Source of the DNA: Pseudomonadota bacterium
Lineage (GTDB): Bacteria; Pseudomonadota; Alphaproteobacteria; Rhizobiales; Pleomorphomonadaceae
Reading direction: 5' to 3'
NCBI GenBank assembly: GCA_023436885.1
Contig: JAEZHI010000038.1
Span: 124,001 to 188,000 of the forward strand
DNA: 64,000 bases
Part shown: positions 26,840 through 36,594 of the stretch, piece after piece
Numbering within the stretch: the stretch's first letter is position 1
How the letters are laid out: every line of letters begins with the position of its first letter
Notes under the pieces: model-generated
Told to the model about the DNA's origin: nothing
Database searches by the model: none
Seen by the model: only the letters and a program-made list of their open reading frames with translations
Position numbers and translations under genes: made by a program

Positions 26840-27051
26840 GAGACGTGCTCCTCCGCCCCAACACGCTAGATATCTTGGGGGCTCCGGCTTCGTCCCGCAA
26901 CGCCAACGATAGGTATTTCCTGCAAATTCTAAGTTTTTTCAGCCGTCGGTTTCCCTCCGTGATCGAGGCGGTTATCATTTGAAGATATGCTTGGGGAGAA
27001 TCACGCCGAGAGCCGCAGTGTTCTCTCCTTGCTCTCTGGGAGCCCAACCTG

Positions 27052-27567
27052 ATGCGCATCATTGCCGCCGCCTCCGTCGTTTCCGCCCTTACGCTTGCCG
27101 CCTGTAGCAGCTACGCGCCGCCACCGCCGAGCATCGCACCGTTGGCACCCCAGCCCGTCAATCCGGTTGCCAGCCAGGCTTTGCCGGCTCCAGTGGCTCC
27201 GGCGCAGCCGACGACTGACATGGCTATGACCCAGCCGGCAGGTGCCGCCGTGGCGCCAGTCAACCCGGCCACCGCCGCTGATGTCCGCAAGCCCGACCTG
27301 ATCGGAGGTTGGACGCTCGCTTCGGCTGGTGAAACCTGCCAGCTTTCGATGAATCTGACCGCCTGGAGCGGTGGCTACAGGGCTTCGACGCGCGGCTGCG
27401 TGTCCGACGAGCTGAAGGCGATCGGTGCCTGGGATGTGGCCGGCAAGGAAATTCTCCTGAAGGATGCCTCCGGCGCGGTGGTTGCCCGTCTCTATGCTGC
27501 GGCACCTAATCGCTATTCCGGCCAGACCGACGTCAGCAAGCGTGGCGTGCAATTCTTCCGTAGCTGA
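27052..27567 (+). CDS. Inh/Omp19-like lipoprotein (protease inhibitor domain)
   Basis: A 171-residue lipoprotein. The signal peptide ends in the lipobox LAAC (Cys at residue 18). A Pro/Ala-rich linker (about 20-75) tethers a C-terminal AprI/Inh-type beta-barrel domain (about 80-171). Two conserved cysteines (ETCQLSM and RGCVSDEL) probably form a disulfide. The architecture matches the outer-membrane lipoprotein Omp19 of Brucella, which inhibits proteases; that activity here is inference. It ends eight bases before zapE. Confidence 0.82.
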   Translation: MRIIAAASVVSALTLAACSSYAPPPPSIAPLAPQPVNPVASQALPAPVAPAQPTTDMAMTQPAGAAVAPVNPATAADVRKPDLIGGWTLASAGETCQLSMNLTAWSGGYRASTRGCVSDELKAIGAWDVAGKEILLKDASGAVVARLYAAAPNRYSGQTDVSKRGVQFFRS

Positions 27568-27575
27568 CCGCCGGC

Positions 27576-28724
27576 ATGACGGCTGAAGCTCAGGTCGGAC
27601 CAGTCGGCCGCTGGTTCGATAGCGAGGTCGCAGCTGGTCGTCTCAAGGCTGACCCCGCCCAGCGGCAGGCTGCCTTGGCTTTTGACCGACTCATCAAGCG
27701 GCTCGCCGCCCCGCGGCCTCGCCGTCGCATTCTCGGTCTCATTCCGGTGGGACCGATGCCGGCCGTGCGGGGGCTCTATGTCTGGGGTGGTGTCGGTCGC
27801 GGCAAGACGCTGCTGATGGATCGGTTCCATGCGGCCGCCCCCGTCGAGAAGAAACGGCGGCAGCATTTTCATGCGTTCATGGCCGATATGCACGATGCCA
27901 TCGCGGCGGCGCGGCGGGCCATGGCTGCTGGCGATCCCCGCGATCCGGTTGAAATCGTGGCGCGCGCACTTGCGGACGAGGTGCGTCTGCTTTGCTTCGA
28001 CGAGTTTTCCGTCACCGATATTGCCGATGCCATGTTGCTCGGCCGCCTGTTCGGGCGCCTCTTCGAGCTTGGGTTGACCCTGGTCGCGACTTCCAATGTC
28101 GTTCCCGACCGGCTTTATTGGGAAGGTCTGAACAGGGGAAGCTTTGTTCCCTTCATCGGGCTTCTCAAGGAAAGCTGCGAGATCGTCCACCTCAAGGACG
28201 GCGCGGACCACCGGCTTGAAGACCTCTCGCCGGCCGATGTTTATCACGCCCCGCTCGGCCCTGAGGCTGATGCGGCGGCTGAGCGTCTTTGGGCGACACT
28301 TTCAAACGGTGGCGAGGAGGCTTGCGATCTTCGCGTCAAGGGGCGGCTGGTTCACGTGCCGCGCGCCGCTGGTCGGCGCGCGCGTTTCACTTTTGAACAG
28401 CTCTGCGACCAGCCGCTTGGCGCCACGGACTATCGGATGATTGCCCGCCATTTCGATCTTCTGATGGTGACGGGCGTACCGCGCCTTTCTTCTGGCGAAC
28501 GCAATCGCGCGAAGCGCTTCATTACTTTGATTGACGTGCTTTACGATGCCGGTCGAGCCCTTGTTCTGACGGCCGACGCCGAACCGAAGGATCTCTACAG
28601 CGCGAGCGAAGGGAACGAAGCCTTCGAGTTTGCGCGCACGGCATCACGGCTGATGGAAATGCGAACCGACGCATGGCTGCATCGAGCCGTCAGCGGTCCC
28701 CAACAGCAACCACAGATCGCCTGA
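27576..28724 (+). CDS. zapE: Cell division protein ZapE (AFG1-family ATPase)
   Basis: P-loop ATPase of the AFG1/LACE1 family, which in bacteria affects Z-ring dynamics under stress. The 382-residue protein has Walker A VWGGVGRGKTLLMD (about residue 70), the family segment HFHAFMADMH, and Walker B LLCFDEFSVTDIADAM. In alphaproteobacteria it commonly lies just upstream of mdh, as here. Confidence 0.93.
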   Translation: MTAEAQVGPVGRWFDSEVAAGRLKADPAQRQAALAFDRLIKRLAAPRPRRRILGLIPVGPMPAVRGLYVWGGVGRGKTLLMDRFHAAAPVEKKRRQHFHAFMADMHDAIAAARRAMAAGDPRDPVEIVARALADEVRLLCFDEFSVTDIADAMLLGRLFGRLFELGLTLVATSNVVPDRLYWEGLNRGSFVPFIGLLKESCEIVHLKDGADHRLEDLSPADVYHAPLGPEADAAAERLWATLSNGGEEACDLRVKGRLVHVPRAAGRRARFTFEQLCDQPLGATDYRMIARHFDLLMVTGVPRLSSGERNRAKRFITLIDVLYDAGRALVLTADAEPKDLYSASEGNEAFEFARTASRLMEMRTDAWLHRAVSGPQQQPQIA

Positions 28725-28809
28725 CGCTTACGTCACCCATTTCATGAAGAAGTCGGCAAGCAAAGCAGTATCATCTTCGTGAAAAGTTGACTTTCCCCGA
28801 TAGTCTCGC

Positions 28810-28879
28810 TTGCACGCGACTCGTGATCATTGTAATTCCATGCCGATCGATTTCGATCTAACTAACCTTTACGTAAAGG
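28810..28879 (+). promoter_or_regulatory. mdh leader: possible promoter and two palindromes
   Basis: TTGCAC (28810-28815) and TAATTC (28833-28838) are 17 bases apart and may be a promoter, though a weak one. Downstream lie two palindromes: GATCGA-TT-TCGATC (28845-28858) and the uninterrupted CCTTTACGTAAAGG (28866-28879). The second abuts the ribosome site GGGAAGG of mdh. A regulator dimer or an mRNA structure that masks the ribosome site is possible. Confidence 0.45.
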
Positions 28880-28893
28880 GAAGGTAATAATCA

Positions 28894-29856
28894 ATGGCGC
28901 GGAAAAAGATCGCTCTCGTTGGTGCTGGCCAGATCGGCGGCACGTTGGCCCTGCTGGCCGGTCAGAAGGAACTGGGCGACGTCGTCCTGTTCGACATCAT
29001 GGACGGCGTGCCTCAGGGCAAGGCACTGGATCTCGCAGAAACCGCCCCGGTCGAAGGCTTCAATGCCAAGCTGTCCGGCACCAATAGCTACGAGGCTCTC
29101 GAAGGCTCCGACGTGGTGATCGTCACCGCCGGCGTGCCGCGCAAGCCCGGCATGAGCCGCGACGACCTTCTCGGCATCAACCTCAAGGTCATGGAGCAGG
29201 TCGGCGCCGGCATTGCCAAGTACGCCCCGAAGGCTTTCGTGATCTGCATTACCAACCCGCTCGACGCGATGGTGTGGGCGCTGCAGAAGTTCTCCGGTCT
29301 GCCGGCCCACATGGTCGTTGGCATGGCTGGCGTGCTCGACTCTGCTCGCTTCCGCTATTTCCTGTCGGATGAGTTCGGCGTTTCGGTCGAGGACGTCCAT
29401 GCCATGACCCTCGGTGGACACGGCGACGACATGGTTCCGCTGATCCGCTATTCGACGGTCGGTGGCGTGCCGCTGCCGGAACTGGTCAAGATGGGCTGGA
29501 CCACCCAGGCCAAGCTCGACGCGATCGTCGACCGCACCCGCAAGGGCGGTGGCGAGATCGTTGCCCTGCTGAAGACCGGTTCGGCCTTCTACGCCCCGGC
29601 TGCTTCCGCCATCTCCATGGCCGAGTCCTACCTCAAGGACAAGAAGCGCATCCTGCCGGTCGCGGCCTATCTCAAGGGCGAGTTCGGCGTCAACGACACC
29701 TACGTTGGCGTTCCCGCCATGATCGGTGCCGGCGGCGTCGAGAAGATCGTCGATCTCGAGCTGTCGTCCGAAGAGAAGGCCGGCTTCGAGAAGTCGGTCG
29801 CCTCGGTCAAGGGTCTGATCGAAGCCTGCAAGACCATCGCCCCGGCGCTGGCCTGA
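28894..29856 (+). CDS. mdh: Malate dehydrogenase
   Basis: NAD-dependent oxidation of malate to oxaloacetate in the TCA cycle. The 320-residue protein is of the lactate-dehydrogenase-like type: KIALVGAGQIGGTLALLA forms the Rossmann start, RKPGMSRDDLL holds substrate-binding arginines, and GGHGDDMVPL carries the catalytic histidine (about residue 174). The AAGGTAATAA ribosome site supports the start. It begins the TCA block and has its own terminator. Confidence 0.97.
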   Translation: MARKKIALVGAGQIGGTLALLAGQKELGDVVLFDIMDGVPQGKALDLAETAPVEGFNAKLSGTNSYEALEGSDVVIVTAGVPRKPGMSRDDLLGINLKVMEQVGAGIAKYAPKAFVICITNPLDAMVWALQKFSGLPAHMVVGMAGVLDSARFRYFLSDEFGVSVEDVHAMTLGGHGDDMVPLIRYSTVGGVPLPELVKMGWTTQAKLDAIVDRTRKGGGEIVALLKTGSAFYAPAASAISMAESYLKDKKRILPVAAYLKGEFGVNDTYVGVPAMIGAGGVEKIVDLELSSEEKAGFEKSVASVKGLIEACKTIAPALA

Positions 29857-29871
29857 TCGTCTGAAAACATG

Positions 29872-29902
29872 GGCCGGGCGCCATACGGCGACCCGGCCTT
29901 TT
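29872..29902 (+). terminator. Rho-independent terminator of mdh
   Basis: Stem GGCCGGG (29872-29878) with CCCGGCC (29892-29898), continued by CGCC/GGCG around an ATAC loop with one bulged A, and then TTTT. Strong; it implies that sucC starts from its own promoter. Confidence 0.85.
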
Positions 29903-29975
29903 CGTCTCTAGCGAATCCATCCGCATTTTCACTCAGTCCGCCTCTCTTCCCTACTCCCAAGCCAAGGATTTCCGG

Positions 29976-31172
29976 ATGAATATCCACGAATACCAGGCAA
30001 AGGCCCTGCTCAAGGGGTTCGGCGCGCCTGTCGCCGCTGGTGTGCCTGTCTTTTCCGCCAACGAAGCGGAAGCGGCTGCCCGATCCCTCCCTGGCCCGCT
30101 CTGGGTCGTGAAAAGCCAGATTCATGCCGGCGGTCGTGGCAAGGGGCGTTTCAAGGAGGCCTCGGCCGGTGAAAAGGGTGGCGTGCGCCTCGCCCGTTCG
30201 GTGGATGAGGTCGTCGAGTTTACCAAGCAGATGCTGGGTTCGACGCTGGTCACCAAGCAGACCGGTCCCGCCGGCAAGCAGGTGAATCGCCTCTACATCG
30301 AGGATGGCGCCGATATTGCTCGCGAACTCTACTGCTCGCTACTCGTCGATCGCGCCGTCGGTCGTGTCGCGTTCGTGGTGTCCACCGAAGGCGGCATGGA
30401 CATCGAAACCGTCGCTCATGATACGCCGGAAAAGATCGTCACCGTTGCCATCGATCCGGAAACCGGTGTAACGGCCGCTGATGTCGCAGCCATCGCCTCC
30501 GCCCTGAAGCTGGAAGGTGCCGCGGCCAAGGATGCCGAGACCCTTTTCCCGCAGCTCTATCGCGCCTTCGTCGAGAAGGACATGAGCCTCCTCGAGATCA
30601 ATCCGCTGATCGTGCTGAAGGACGGCCATCTGCGCGTTCTCGACGCCAAGGTATCCTTCGACGGCAACGCGCTGTTCCGCCATACCGATGTCGAAGCGTT
30701 GCGCGACCTCACCGAAGAGGACGAGAAGGAGATCGAGGCGCACAAGCACGATCTCGCCTACGTGGCACTGTCCGGCAATATCGGCTGCATGGTGAACGGC
30801 GCCGGTCTTGCCATGGCCACCATGGATATCATCAAGCTCTACGGCGCTGAGCCGGCCAACTTCCTCGATGTCGGCGGCGGAGCTTCGCGTGAGAAAGTCA
30901 CGGCAGCCTTCAAGATCATCACCGCCGATCCGGCCGTGAAGGGCATCCTGATCAACATCTTCGGAGGCATCATGAAGTGCGATGTCATCGCTGAAGGCGT
31001 CATCGCTGCCGTGCGCGAGGTTGGTCTCAAGGTTCCTCTGGTCGTGCGTCTCGAGGGCACCAACGTCGCCCTCGGCAAGAAGATCATCGCCGAAAGCGGT
31101 CTCGACGTTATTGCCGCCGATGATCTCGACGATGCCGCCCGCAAGATTGTCGCCGCCGTGAAGGGAGCCTGA
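29976..31172 (+). CDS. sucC: Succinyl-CoA synthetase beta subunit
   Basis: Beta chain of the ADP-forming succinate-CoA ligase, which makes nucleoside triphosphate from succinyl-CoA. The 398-residue protein begins MNIHEYQAKALLKGFGAPV and has the ATP-grasp region (WVVKSQIHAGGRGKG near residue 45) and the C-terminal flavodoxin-like domain with INIFGGIMKCDVIAEGV. It is followed after four bases by sucD. Confidence 0.97.
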   Translation: MNIHEYQAKALLKGFGAPVAAGVPVFSANEAEAAARSLPGPLWVVKSQIHAGGRGKGRFKEASAGEKGGVRLARSVDEVVEFTKQMLGSTLVTKQTGPAGKQVNRLYIEDGADIARELYCSLLVDRAVGRVAFVVSTEGGMDIETVAHDTPEKIVTVAIDPETGVTAADVAAIASALKLEGAAAKDAETLFPQLYRAFVEKDMSLLEINPLIVLKDGHLRVLDAKVSFDGNALFRHTDVEALRDLTEEDEKEIEAHKHDLAYVALSGNIGCMVNGAGLAMATMDIIKLYGAEPANFLDVGGGASREKVTAAFKIITADPAVKGILINIFGGIMKCDVIAEGVIAAVREVGLKVPLVVRLEGTNVALGKKIIAESGLDVIAADDLDDAARKIVAAVKGA

Positions 31173-31176
31173 CGCG

Positions 31177-32091
31177 ATGTCCATTCTCGTCAACAAGGAC
31201 ACCAAGGTCATCGTTCAGGGCCTGACCGGCAAGACCGGCACGTTCCATACCGAGCAGGCGCTCGGCTACCACGGCACCAAGATGGTCGCCGGCGTTACCC
31301 CTGGCAAAGGTGGCTCGACCTGGGAAGGTACCCTTCCTGACGGCTCCAAGGCGGTGCTGCCTGTGTTCGACACCGTTGCCGAGGCGCGCGAGAAGACCGG
31401 CGCCAACGCGTCCGTCGTCTACGTGCCGCCCAAGGCGGCCGGTGCCTCGATCATCGAGGCCATCGATGCCGAGATGCCGCTGATCGTCACCATCACCGAG
31501 GGCATTCCCGTGCTCGACATGGTGAAGGTCAAGGCGCGGCTCGACCGCTCCAAGTCGCGCTTGCTGGGCCCCAATTGCCCCGGCGTACTGACGCCCGATG
31601 AATGCAAGATCGGCATCATGCCCGGCTCGATCTTCCGGCGTGGTTCGGTCGGTATCGTGTCGCGTTCGGGAACCCTGACCTACGAAGCGGTGTTCCAGAC
31701 CACGAACGAAGGCCTCGGCCAGACGACCGCTGTCGGTATCGGCGGCGATCCGGTGAAGGGAACCGAATTCATTGATGTTCTGGAACTCTTCCTTGCGGAT
31801 CCCGAGACGAAGTCGATCGTCATGATTGGCGAGATCGGTGGCTCCGCCGAGGAGGCTGCGGCGCAGTTTCTGAAAGACGAGGCCAAGCGCGGTCGCATGA
31901 AGCCGATGGTCGGTTTCATTGCCGGTCGCACCGCCCCGCCGGGCCGTACCATGGGCCACGCCGGTGCCGTTATTTCCGGCGGCAAGGGCGGCGCTGAGGA
32001 CAAGATCGCAGCGATGGAAGCTGCAGGCATTGTCGTGTCGCCATCGCCGGCCCAACTCGGCCGTACGCTCGCCGAGCGTCTGAAGGGCTGA
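31177..32091 (+). CDS. sucD: Succinyl-CoA synthetase alpha subunit
   Basis: Alpha chain that carries the phosphohistidine and binds CoA. The 304-residue protein starts MSILVNKDTKVIVQGLTG, with GPNCPGVLTPDECKIGIMP mid-protein and the active-site GHAGAVISGGKGGAEDK near residue 255. It forms a transcription unit with sucC and sits 134 bases before sucA. Confidence 0.97.
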   Translation: MSILVNKDTKVIVQGLTGKTGTFHTEQALGYHGTKMVAGVTPGKGGSTWEGTLPDGSKAVLPVFDTVAEAREKTGANASVVYVPPKAAGASIIEAIDAEMPLIVTITEGIPVLDMVKVKARLDRSKSRLLGPNCPGVLTPDECKIGIMPGSIFRRGSVGIVSRSGTLTYEAVFQTTNEGLGQTTAVGIGGDPVKGTEFIDVLELFLADPETKSIVMIGEIGGSAEEAAAQFLKDEAKRGRMKPMVGFIAGRTAPPGRTMGHAGAVISGGKGGAEDKIAAMEAAGIVVSPSPAQLGRTLAERLKG

Positions 32092-32225
32092 GGCGTCCGC
32101 CTTCACAGCCAAATGGACCCCGCGGCGGTTGTTGATTGCCAACCGCGAGGTCCCCATCTACCCACGGCGACGCGATCCTGCTGTCGCCGGAACGCGAGGA
32201 CGGAGCGGACGGCTCCGAAACGCAC

Positions 32226-35195
32226 ATGGCACGGCAGAACGACAACGACGCTTTCGCCGGAACCTCGTTCCTCTACGGCGGCAATGCCGCCTATATCGAG
32301 GCGCTTGAGGCCCGCTATCTCGCCGATCCCTCATCGGTGGATCCTGAATGGCGGGATTTCTTTGCCGCTCTTTCGGAACCGACTGAGCCCAACGGAGCCC
32401 GCAAGGCGAGTTGGTCACGGACCGATTGGCCGCCAAAGGTCAATGGCGAACTGGTCTCCGCGCTCGATGGCAACTGGCCCGAAGCCAGCAAGATCATCGA
32501 AAAGAAGATCGAGGCAAAGGCTCAGCCGGCCGGCATCAGCGCCCAGGAGCTCCGTCAGGCGACGCTCGATTCGGTGCGCGCCATCATGATGATCCGCGCC
32601 TATCGCATGCGCGGCCATCTTCATGCGGATCTCGACCCGATCGGCGTTGCCAAGAAGCTCGATCATGAGGAGCTGCATCCGTCGAGCTATGGCTTCACCG
32701 AAGCCGACATGGACCGGCCGATCTTCATCGACCACGTTCTCGGTCTTGAATATGCAACCGTGCGCCAGATGATCGACATCCTCAAGCGCACCTACTGCGG
32801 CACCATCGGTTATGAGTTCATGCACATCTCCTCACCGGAGGAGAAGGCATGGATTCAGGAGCGCATCGAGGGGCCAGACAAGCAGATCGAATTCACCGAT
32901 AATGGCAAGAAGGCCATTCTCAATAAGCTGGTGGAAGCCGAGGGTTTCGAGAAGTTTCTCGACGTCAAGTATACCGGCACCAAGCGTTTCGGCCTCGATG
33001 GTGGCGAAAGCCTCATCCCGGCGCTCGAACAGATTATCAAGCGGGGTGGCAACCTCGGCGTCAAGGAAATCGTCCTCGGCATGCCGCATCGCGGTCGCCT
33101 CAACGTGCTGACCCAGGTGATGGCCAAGCCGCACCGTGCCTTGTTCCACGAGTTCAAGGGCGGCTCTTACGCCCCGGACGACGTCGAAGGCTCGGGCGAC
33201 GTCAAGTATCACCTCGGCGCCTCGTCGGATCGCGAGTTCGACGGCAACAAGGTGCATCTCAGCCTGACGCCCAATCCGTCGCACCTCGAGATCGTCAATC
33301 CGGTGGTGCTCGGCAAGGTGCGCGCCAAGCAGGACATCTCCGCCACGGTCTGGGAAGGCGACATCATCCCGCTGAGCGAGCGTTCGAAGGTACTGCCGCT
33401 GCTTCTGCATGGCGATGCAGCCTTCGCCGGTCAGGGCGTGGTCGCAGAGTGCTTCGGGCTCAGCCAACTGCGCGGTCACCGCGTTGGCGGTTCGATCCAC
33501 TTCATCGTCAACAATCAGATTGGCTTCACCACAAACCCGCACTTCTCACGTTCGTCGCCCTATCCGTCCGACGTTGCCAAGATGGTTGAGGCGCCGATCC
33601 TGCATGTGAACGGCGATGATCCGGAAGCGGTGGTTTATGCCGCCAAGGTCGCTATCGATTATCGGCAGAAGTTCCACAAGCCTGTCGTCATCGACATGAT
33701 CTGCTATCGCCGCTTCGGTCATAACGAAGGCGACGAGCCGGGCTTCACCCAGCCGATCATGTATTCGAAGATCCGCGGCCACGCGACGACCCTGCAGATC
33801 TACGCCAAGAAGCTGATCGACGAGGGTGTCGTCAGCCAGGACGAAGTCATCGGCATGCAGGCCGCCTTCCGCCAGAGGCTCGATCAGGAGTACGAGGCGG
33901 GCCAGGCCTACAAGCCCAACAAAGCGGATTGGCTCGACGGCGCCTGGGCAGGCCTCAAGGTGGCCGACAGCTTCGACGAGCAGCGGCGCGGCCAGTCCGG
34001 TGTCAACATCGAGACGCTTCGGGAGATCGGCCTCAAGATCAACACGGTGCCGGCGACCTTTAATGCCCATCGGACCATTCAGCGCTTCCTCGACGCCCGC
34101 AAGAAGGCAATCGAAACGGGCGAGGGGATCGACTGGGCGCTCGGCGAGGCCTTGGCATTTGGTTCGCTCGCTCTCGGCGGTCACAAGATCCGTCTTTCCG
34201 GCCAAGACTGCGAGCGCGGCACCTTCAGCCAGCGTCACAGCGTGCTCTACGATCAGGAGACCGAGGCGCGCTACATCCCGCTCGCTAACCTGTCTCCGGA
34301 GCAGGCGCCATTCGAAGTCATAAACTCAATGCTGTCCGAAGAGGCGGTGCTCGGCTTCGAGTATGGCTACTCGTTGGCCCGACCCAACGCGCTCACGCTT
34401 TGGGAGGCGCAGTTCGGCGACTTCGCCAACGGTGCGCAGGTCGTGTTCGACCAGTTCATCTCTGGCGGTGAACGCAAGTGGCTGAGAATGTCCGGCCTCG
34501 TCTGCCTGCTGCCGCATGGCTATGAAGGGCAAGGGCCGGAGCATTCGTCAGCGCGCCTTGAGCGCTGGCTGCAGCTCTGCGCCGAAGACAACATGCAGGT
34601 CGCCAACTGCACCACGCCGGCCAACTACTTCCACATCCTCAGGCGTCAGCTGACCCGCGACTTCCGCAAGCCGCTGATCCTGATGACGCCGAAGTCGCTC
34701 CTGCGTCACAAGCGGGCGGTATCGAAGCTCGCTCATATGGGAGCGGAGACCTCATTCCATCGCCTGCTCTGGGATCACGCCGAGTCGGATCCTGAGACGG
34801 TGACGGTGCGCCTCAAGCCCGATGCGGAAATCCGTCGGGTAGTGATGTGCACCGGCAAGGTCTACTACGACCTGCTCGAGGAGCGCGAAAAGCGCGGCGT
34901 CGACGACGTCTATCTCTTGCGCGTCGAGCAGCTTTACCCGTTCCCGGCCAAGGCGCTGGTCAACGAGCTCAGCCGCTTTCCCAATGCCGAGCATGTCTGG
35001 TGTCAGGAAGAGCCCAAGAACATGGGCGCCTGGACGTTCATCGACCCCTATCTCGAATGGGTCCTGAAGCAGATTGGCGCCAAGGTTCCGCGGGCTCGCT
35101 ATGCCGGTCGCGCGCCGGCGGCCGCTACCGCAACGGGCCTGATGTCCAAGCATCTTGCACAGCTTGCCGCCTTCCTCGACGAGGCGCTCGGCTAA
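32226..35195 (+). CDS. sucA: 2-oxoglutarate dehydrogenase E1 component
   Basis: Thiamine-diphosphate-dependent decarboxylase of the 2-oxoglutarate dehydrogenase complex. The ATG at 32226 gives 989 residues. The N-terminus FLYGGNAAYIEALEARY is the usual E2-binding segment. Other hallmarks are LGMPHRGRLNVLTQV, HGDAAFAGQGVVAE, and VDMICYRRFGHNEGDEP-type residues near 500. The frame is open from 32136, but homologues begin near MARQNDNDAF. No strong ribosome site is visible. Confidence 0.96.
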   Translation: MARQNDNDAFAGTSFLYGGNAAYIEALEARYLADPSSVDPEWRDFFAALSEPTEPNGARKASWSRTDWPPKVNGELVSALDGNWPEASKIIEKKIEAKAQPAGISAQELRQATLDSVRAIMMIRAYRMRGHLHADLDPIGVAKKLDHEELHPSSYGFTEADMDRPIFIDHVLGLEYATVRQMIDILKRTYCGTIGYEFMHISSPEEKAWIQERIEGPDKQIEFTDNGKKAILNKLVEAEGFEKFLDVKYTGTKRFGLDGGESLIPALEQIIKRGGNLGVKEIVLGMPHRGRLNVLTQVMAKPHRALFHEFKGGSYAPDDVEGSGDVKYHLGASSDREFDGNKVHLSLTPNPSHLEIVNPVVLGKVRAKQDISATVWEGDIIPLSERSKVLPLLLHGDAAFAGQGVVAECFGLSQLRGHRVGGSIHFIVNNQIGFTTNPHFSRSSPYPSDVAKMVEAPILHVNGDDPEAVVYAAKVAIDYRQKFHKPVVIDMICYRRFGHNEGDEPGFTQPIMYSKIRGHATTLQIYAKKLIDEGVVSQDEVIGMQAAFRQRLDQEYEAGQAYKPNKADWLDGAWAGLKVADSFDEQRRGQSGVNIETLREIGLKINTVPATFNAHRTIQRFLDARKKAIETGEGIDWALGEALAFGSLALGGHKIRLSGQDCERGTFSQRHSVLYDQETEARYIPLANLSPEQAPFEVINSMLSEEAVLGFEYGYSLARPNALTLWEAQFGDFANGAQVVFDQFISGGERKWLRMSGLVCLLPHGYEGQGPEHSSARLERWLQLCAEDNMQVANCTTPANYFHILRRQLTRDFRKPLILMTPKSLLRHKRAVSKLAHMGAETSFHRLLWDHAESDPETVTVRLKPDAEIRRVVMCTGKVYYDLLEEREKRGVDDVYLLRVEQLYPFPAKALVNELSRFPNAEHVWCQEEPKNMGAWTFIDPYLEWVLKQIGAKVPRARYAGRAPAAATATGLMSKHLAQLAAFLDEALG

Positions 35196-35256
35196 CCGGC
35201 TTTCGAGGCGGCCGACCGGCCGCCTCCATTCCTTTCTCATCTGGAGAGACGCTCAA

Positions 35257-36477
35257 ATGGGCAACGAAATCCGCGTCCCGACGCTCGGCGAGTCGGTCAC
35301 AGAGGCGACCATCGGCCGCTGGTTCAAGAAACTCGGCGATGCCGTGAAGGCCGAAGAGCCGCTGGTCGAACTTGAGACCGACAAGGTGACCATCGAGGTG
35401 CCTGCGCCGGTTGACGGTACGCTGACGGAAATTCTGGTCGAAGCCGGCGAGACTGTTGGCGTTGGTGCGCTTCTTGGTTCGCTGGGCGCTGCGTCCAATG
35501 GAGCTCAGGCGCCGAAGGTTGCCGAGCCAGCGAAGGCCGCGGAAGCCGCCGCCCCGGTAAAGGCCGCCGAGCCGGCCAAATCTGCCGCTCCCGTGCCGCC
35601 CTCGCCTGCCGCCGCACGCGTCATGGCCGAAACCGGCACCAGCGTCGAAAGCGGTTCGGGCAAGCGTGGCCAGGTGCTCAAGGAAGACGTTCTGGCGGCC
35701 GTTGCCGCAGTTCGCGCCGCCACTCCGGCGCCGGCTGCCCCGTCGGCACCCCGCGCGCCGGTGACCGCTGACGATGCGAGCCGCGAAGAGCGGGTCCGGA
35801 TGAGCAAGCTTCGCCAGACCATCGCCCGCCGCCTCAAGGAGGCTCAGAACACTGCCGCCATGCTCACTACCTTCAATGAGGTGGACATGAGCGGCGTGAT
35901 GGCGCTTCGGTCGTCCTACAAGGACCTTTTCGAGAAGAAGCACGGCGTCAAGCTCGGCTTCATGGGCTTCTTCGTGAAAGCCGTGGTGCAGGCGCTGAAA
36001 GAGATCCCGGCCGTCAACGCTGAGATCGACGGTGAGGATCTGGTCTACAAGAACTACTACCACATCGGCGTGGCCGTCGGCACCGACAAGGGGCTCGTCG
36101 TCCCAGTGGTCCGCGATGCTGACCACCTCTCCATCGCCGGCATCGAGAAGAAGATCGGCGAGTATGGCAAGCGTGCCCGTGACGGGCTGCTCCGTATCGA
36201 GGAGATGCAGGGCGGCACCTTCACGATCTCCAACGGCGGCGTTTATGGCTCGCTGATGTCCACTCCGATCCTCAACGCCCCGCAGTCGGGCATCCTGGGC
36301 ATGCACAAGATCCAGGAGCGGCCGATGGTCGTCGGCGGCAAGATTGAGATCCGCCCGATGATGTATCTGGCGTTGTCCTATGATCACCGAGTGATCGACG
36401 GCAAGGAGGCGGTGACCTTCCTTGTTCGGGTCAAGGAGAACCTCGAGGACCCGCAGCGCCTGGTTCTCGACCTATAA
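35257..36477 (+). CDS. odhB: 2-oxoglutarate dehydrogenase E2 component (dihydrolipoamide succinyltransferase)
   Basis: Core acyltransferase of the complex, transferring succinyl from lipoate to CoA. The ATG at 35257 has a GGAGAG ribosome site and gives 406 residues. Domains in order: a lipoyl domain with the modified Lys in LETDKVTIEV (about residue 43), an Ala/Pro-rich linker, a peripheral subunit-binding domain (about 115-150), another flexible linker, and a catalytic domain with LSYDHRVIDGKEAV near the C-terminus. Confidence 0.97.
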   Translation: MGNEIRVPTLGESVTEATIGRWFKKLGDAVKAEEPLVELETDKVTIEVPAPVDGTLTEILVEAGETVGVGALLGSLGAASNGAQAPKVAEPAKAAEAAAPVKAAEPAKSAAPVPPSPAAARVMAETGTSVESGSGKRGQVLKEDVLAAVAAVRAATPAPAAPSAPRAPVTADDASREERVRMSKLRQTIARRLKEAQNTAAMLTTFNEVDMSGVMALRSSYKDLFEKKHGVKLGFMGFFVKAVVQALKEIPAVNAEIDGEDLVYKNYYHIGVAVGTDKGLVVPVVRDADHLSIAGIEKKIGEYGKRARDGLLRIEEMQGGTFTISNGGVYGSLMSTPILNAPQSGILGMHKIQERPMVVGGKIEIRPMMYLALSYDHRVIDGKEAVTFLVRVKENLEDPQRLVLDL

Positions 36478-36504
36478 TTCCAGAAGCTTTAGGTTTGGTC
36501 GTCT

Positions 36505-36521
36505 CCCTCCGGTTCGGAGGG
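36505..36521 (+). terminator. Hairpin after odhB, possible attenuator
   Basis: CCCTCCG and CGGAGGG pair perfectly around a GTT loop, 27 bases after the odhB stop. No T-run follows, so it may be a transcript-end stabiliser or partial terminator rather than a full terminator. Confidence 0.45.
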
Positions 36522-36594
36522 GGGCGATTTGTTGCCGGGGCTTGACGCCGATCCCCGCGGACGACAGCGATCACGACAATCGAAAGGAAGCCGG

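Noticed and set aside
35125..36387. Minus-strand open frame of 420 codons opposite odhB
   Set aside because: His/Arg/Gly-rich translation typical of an antisense shadow; odhB is certain.
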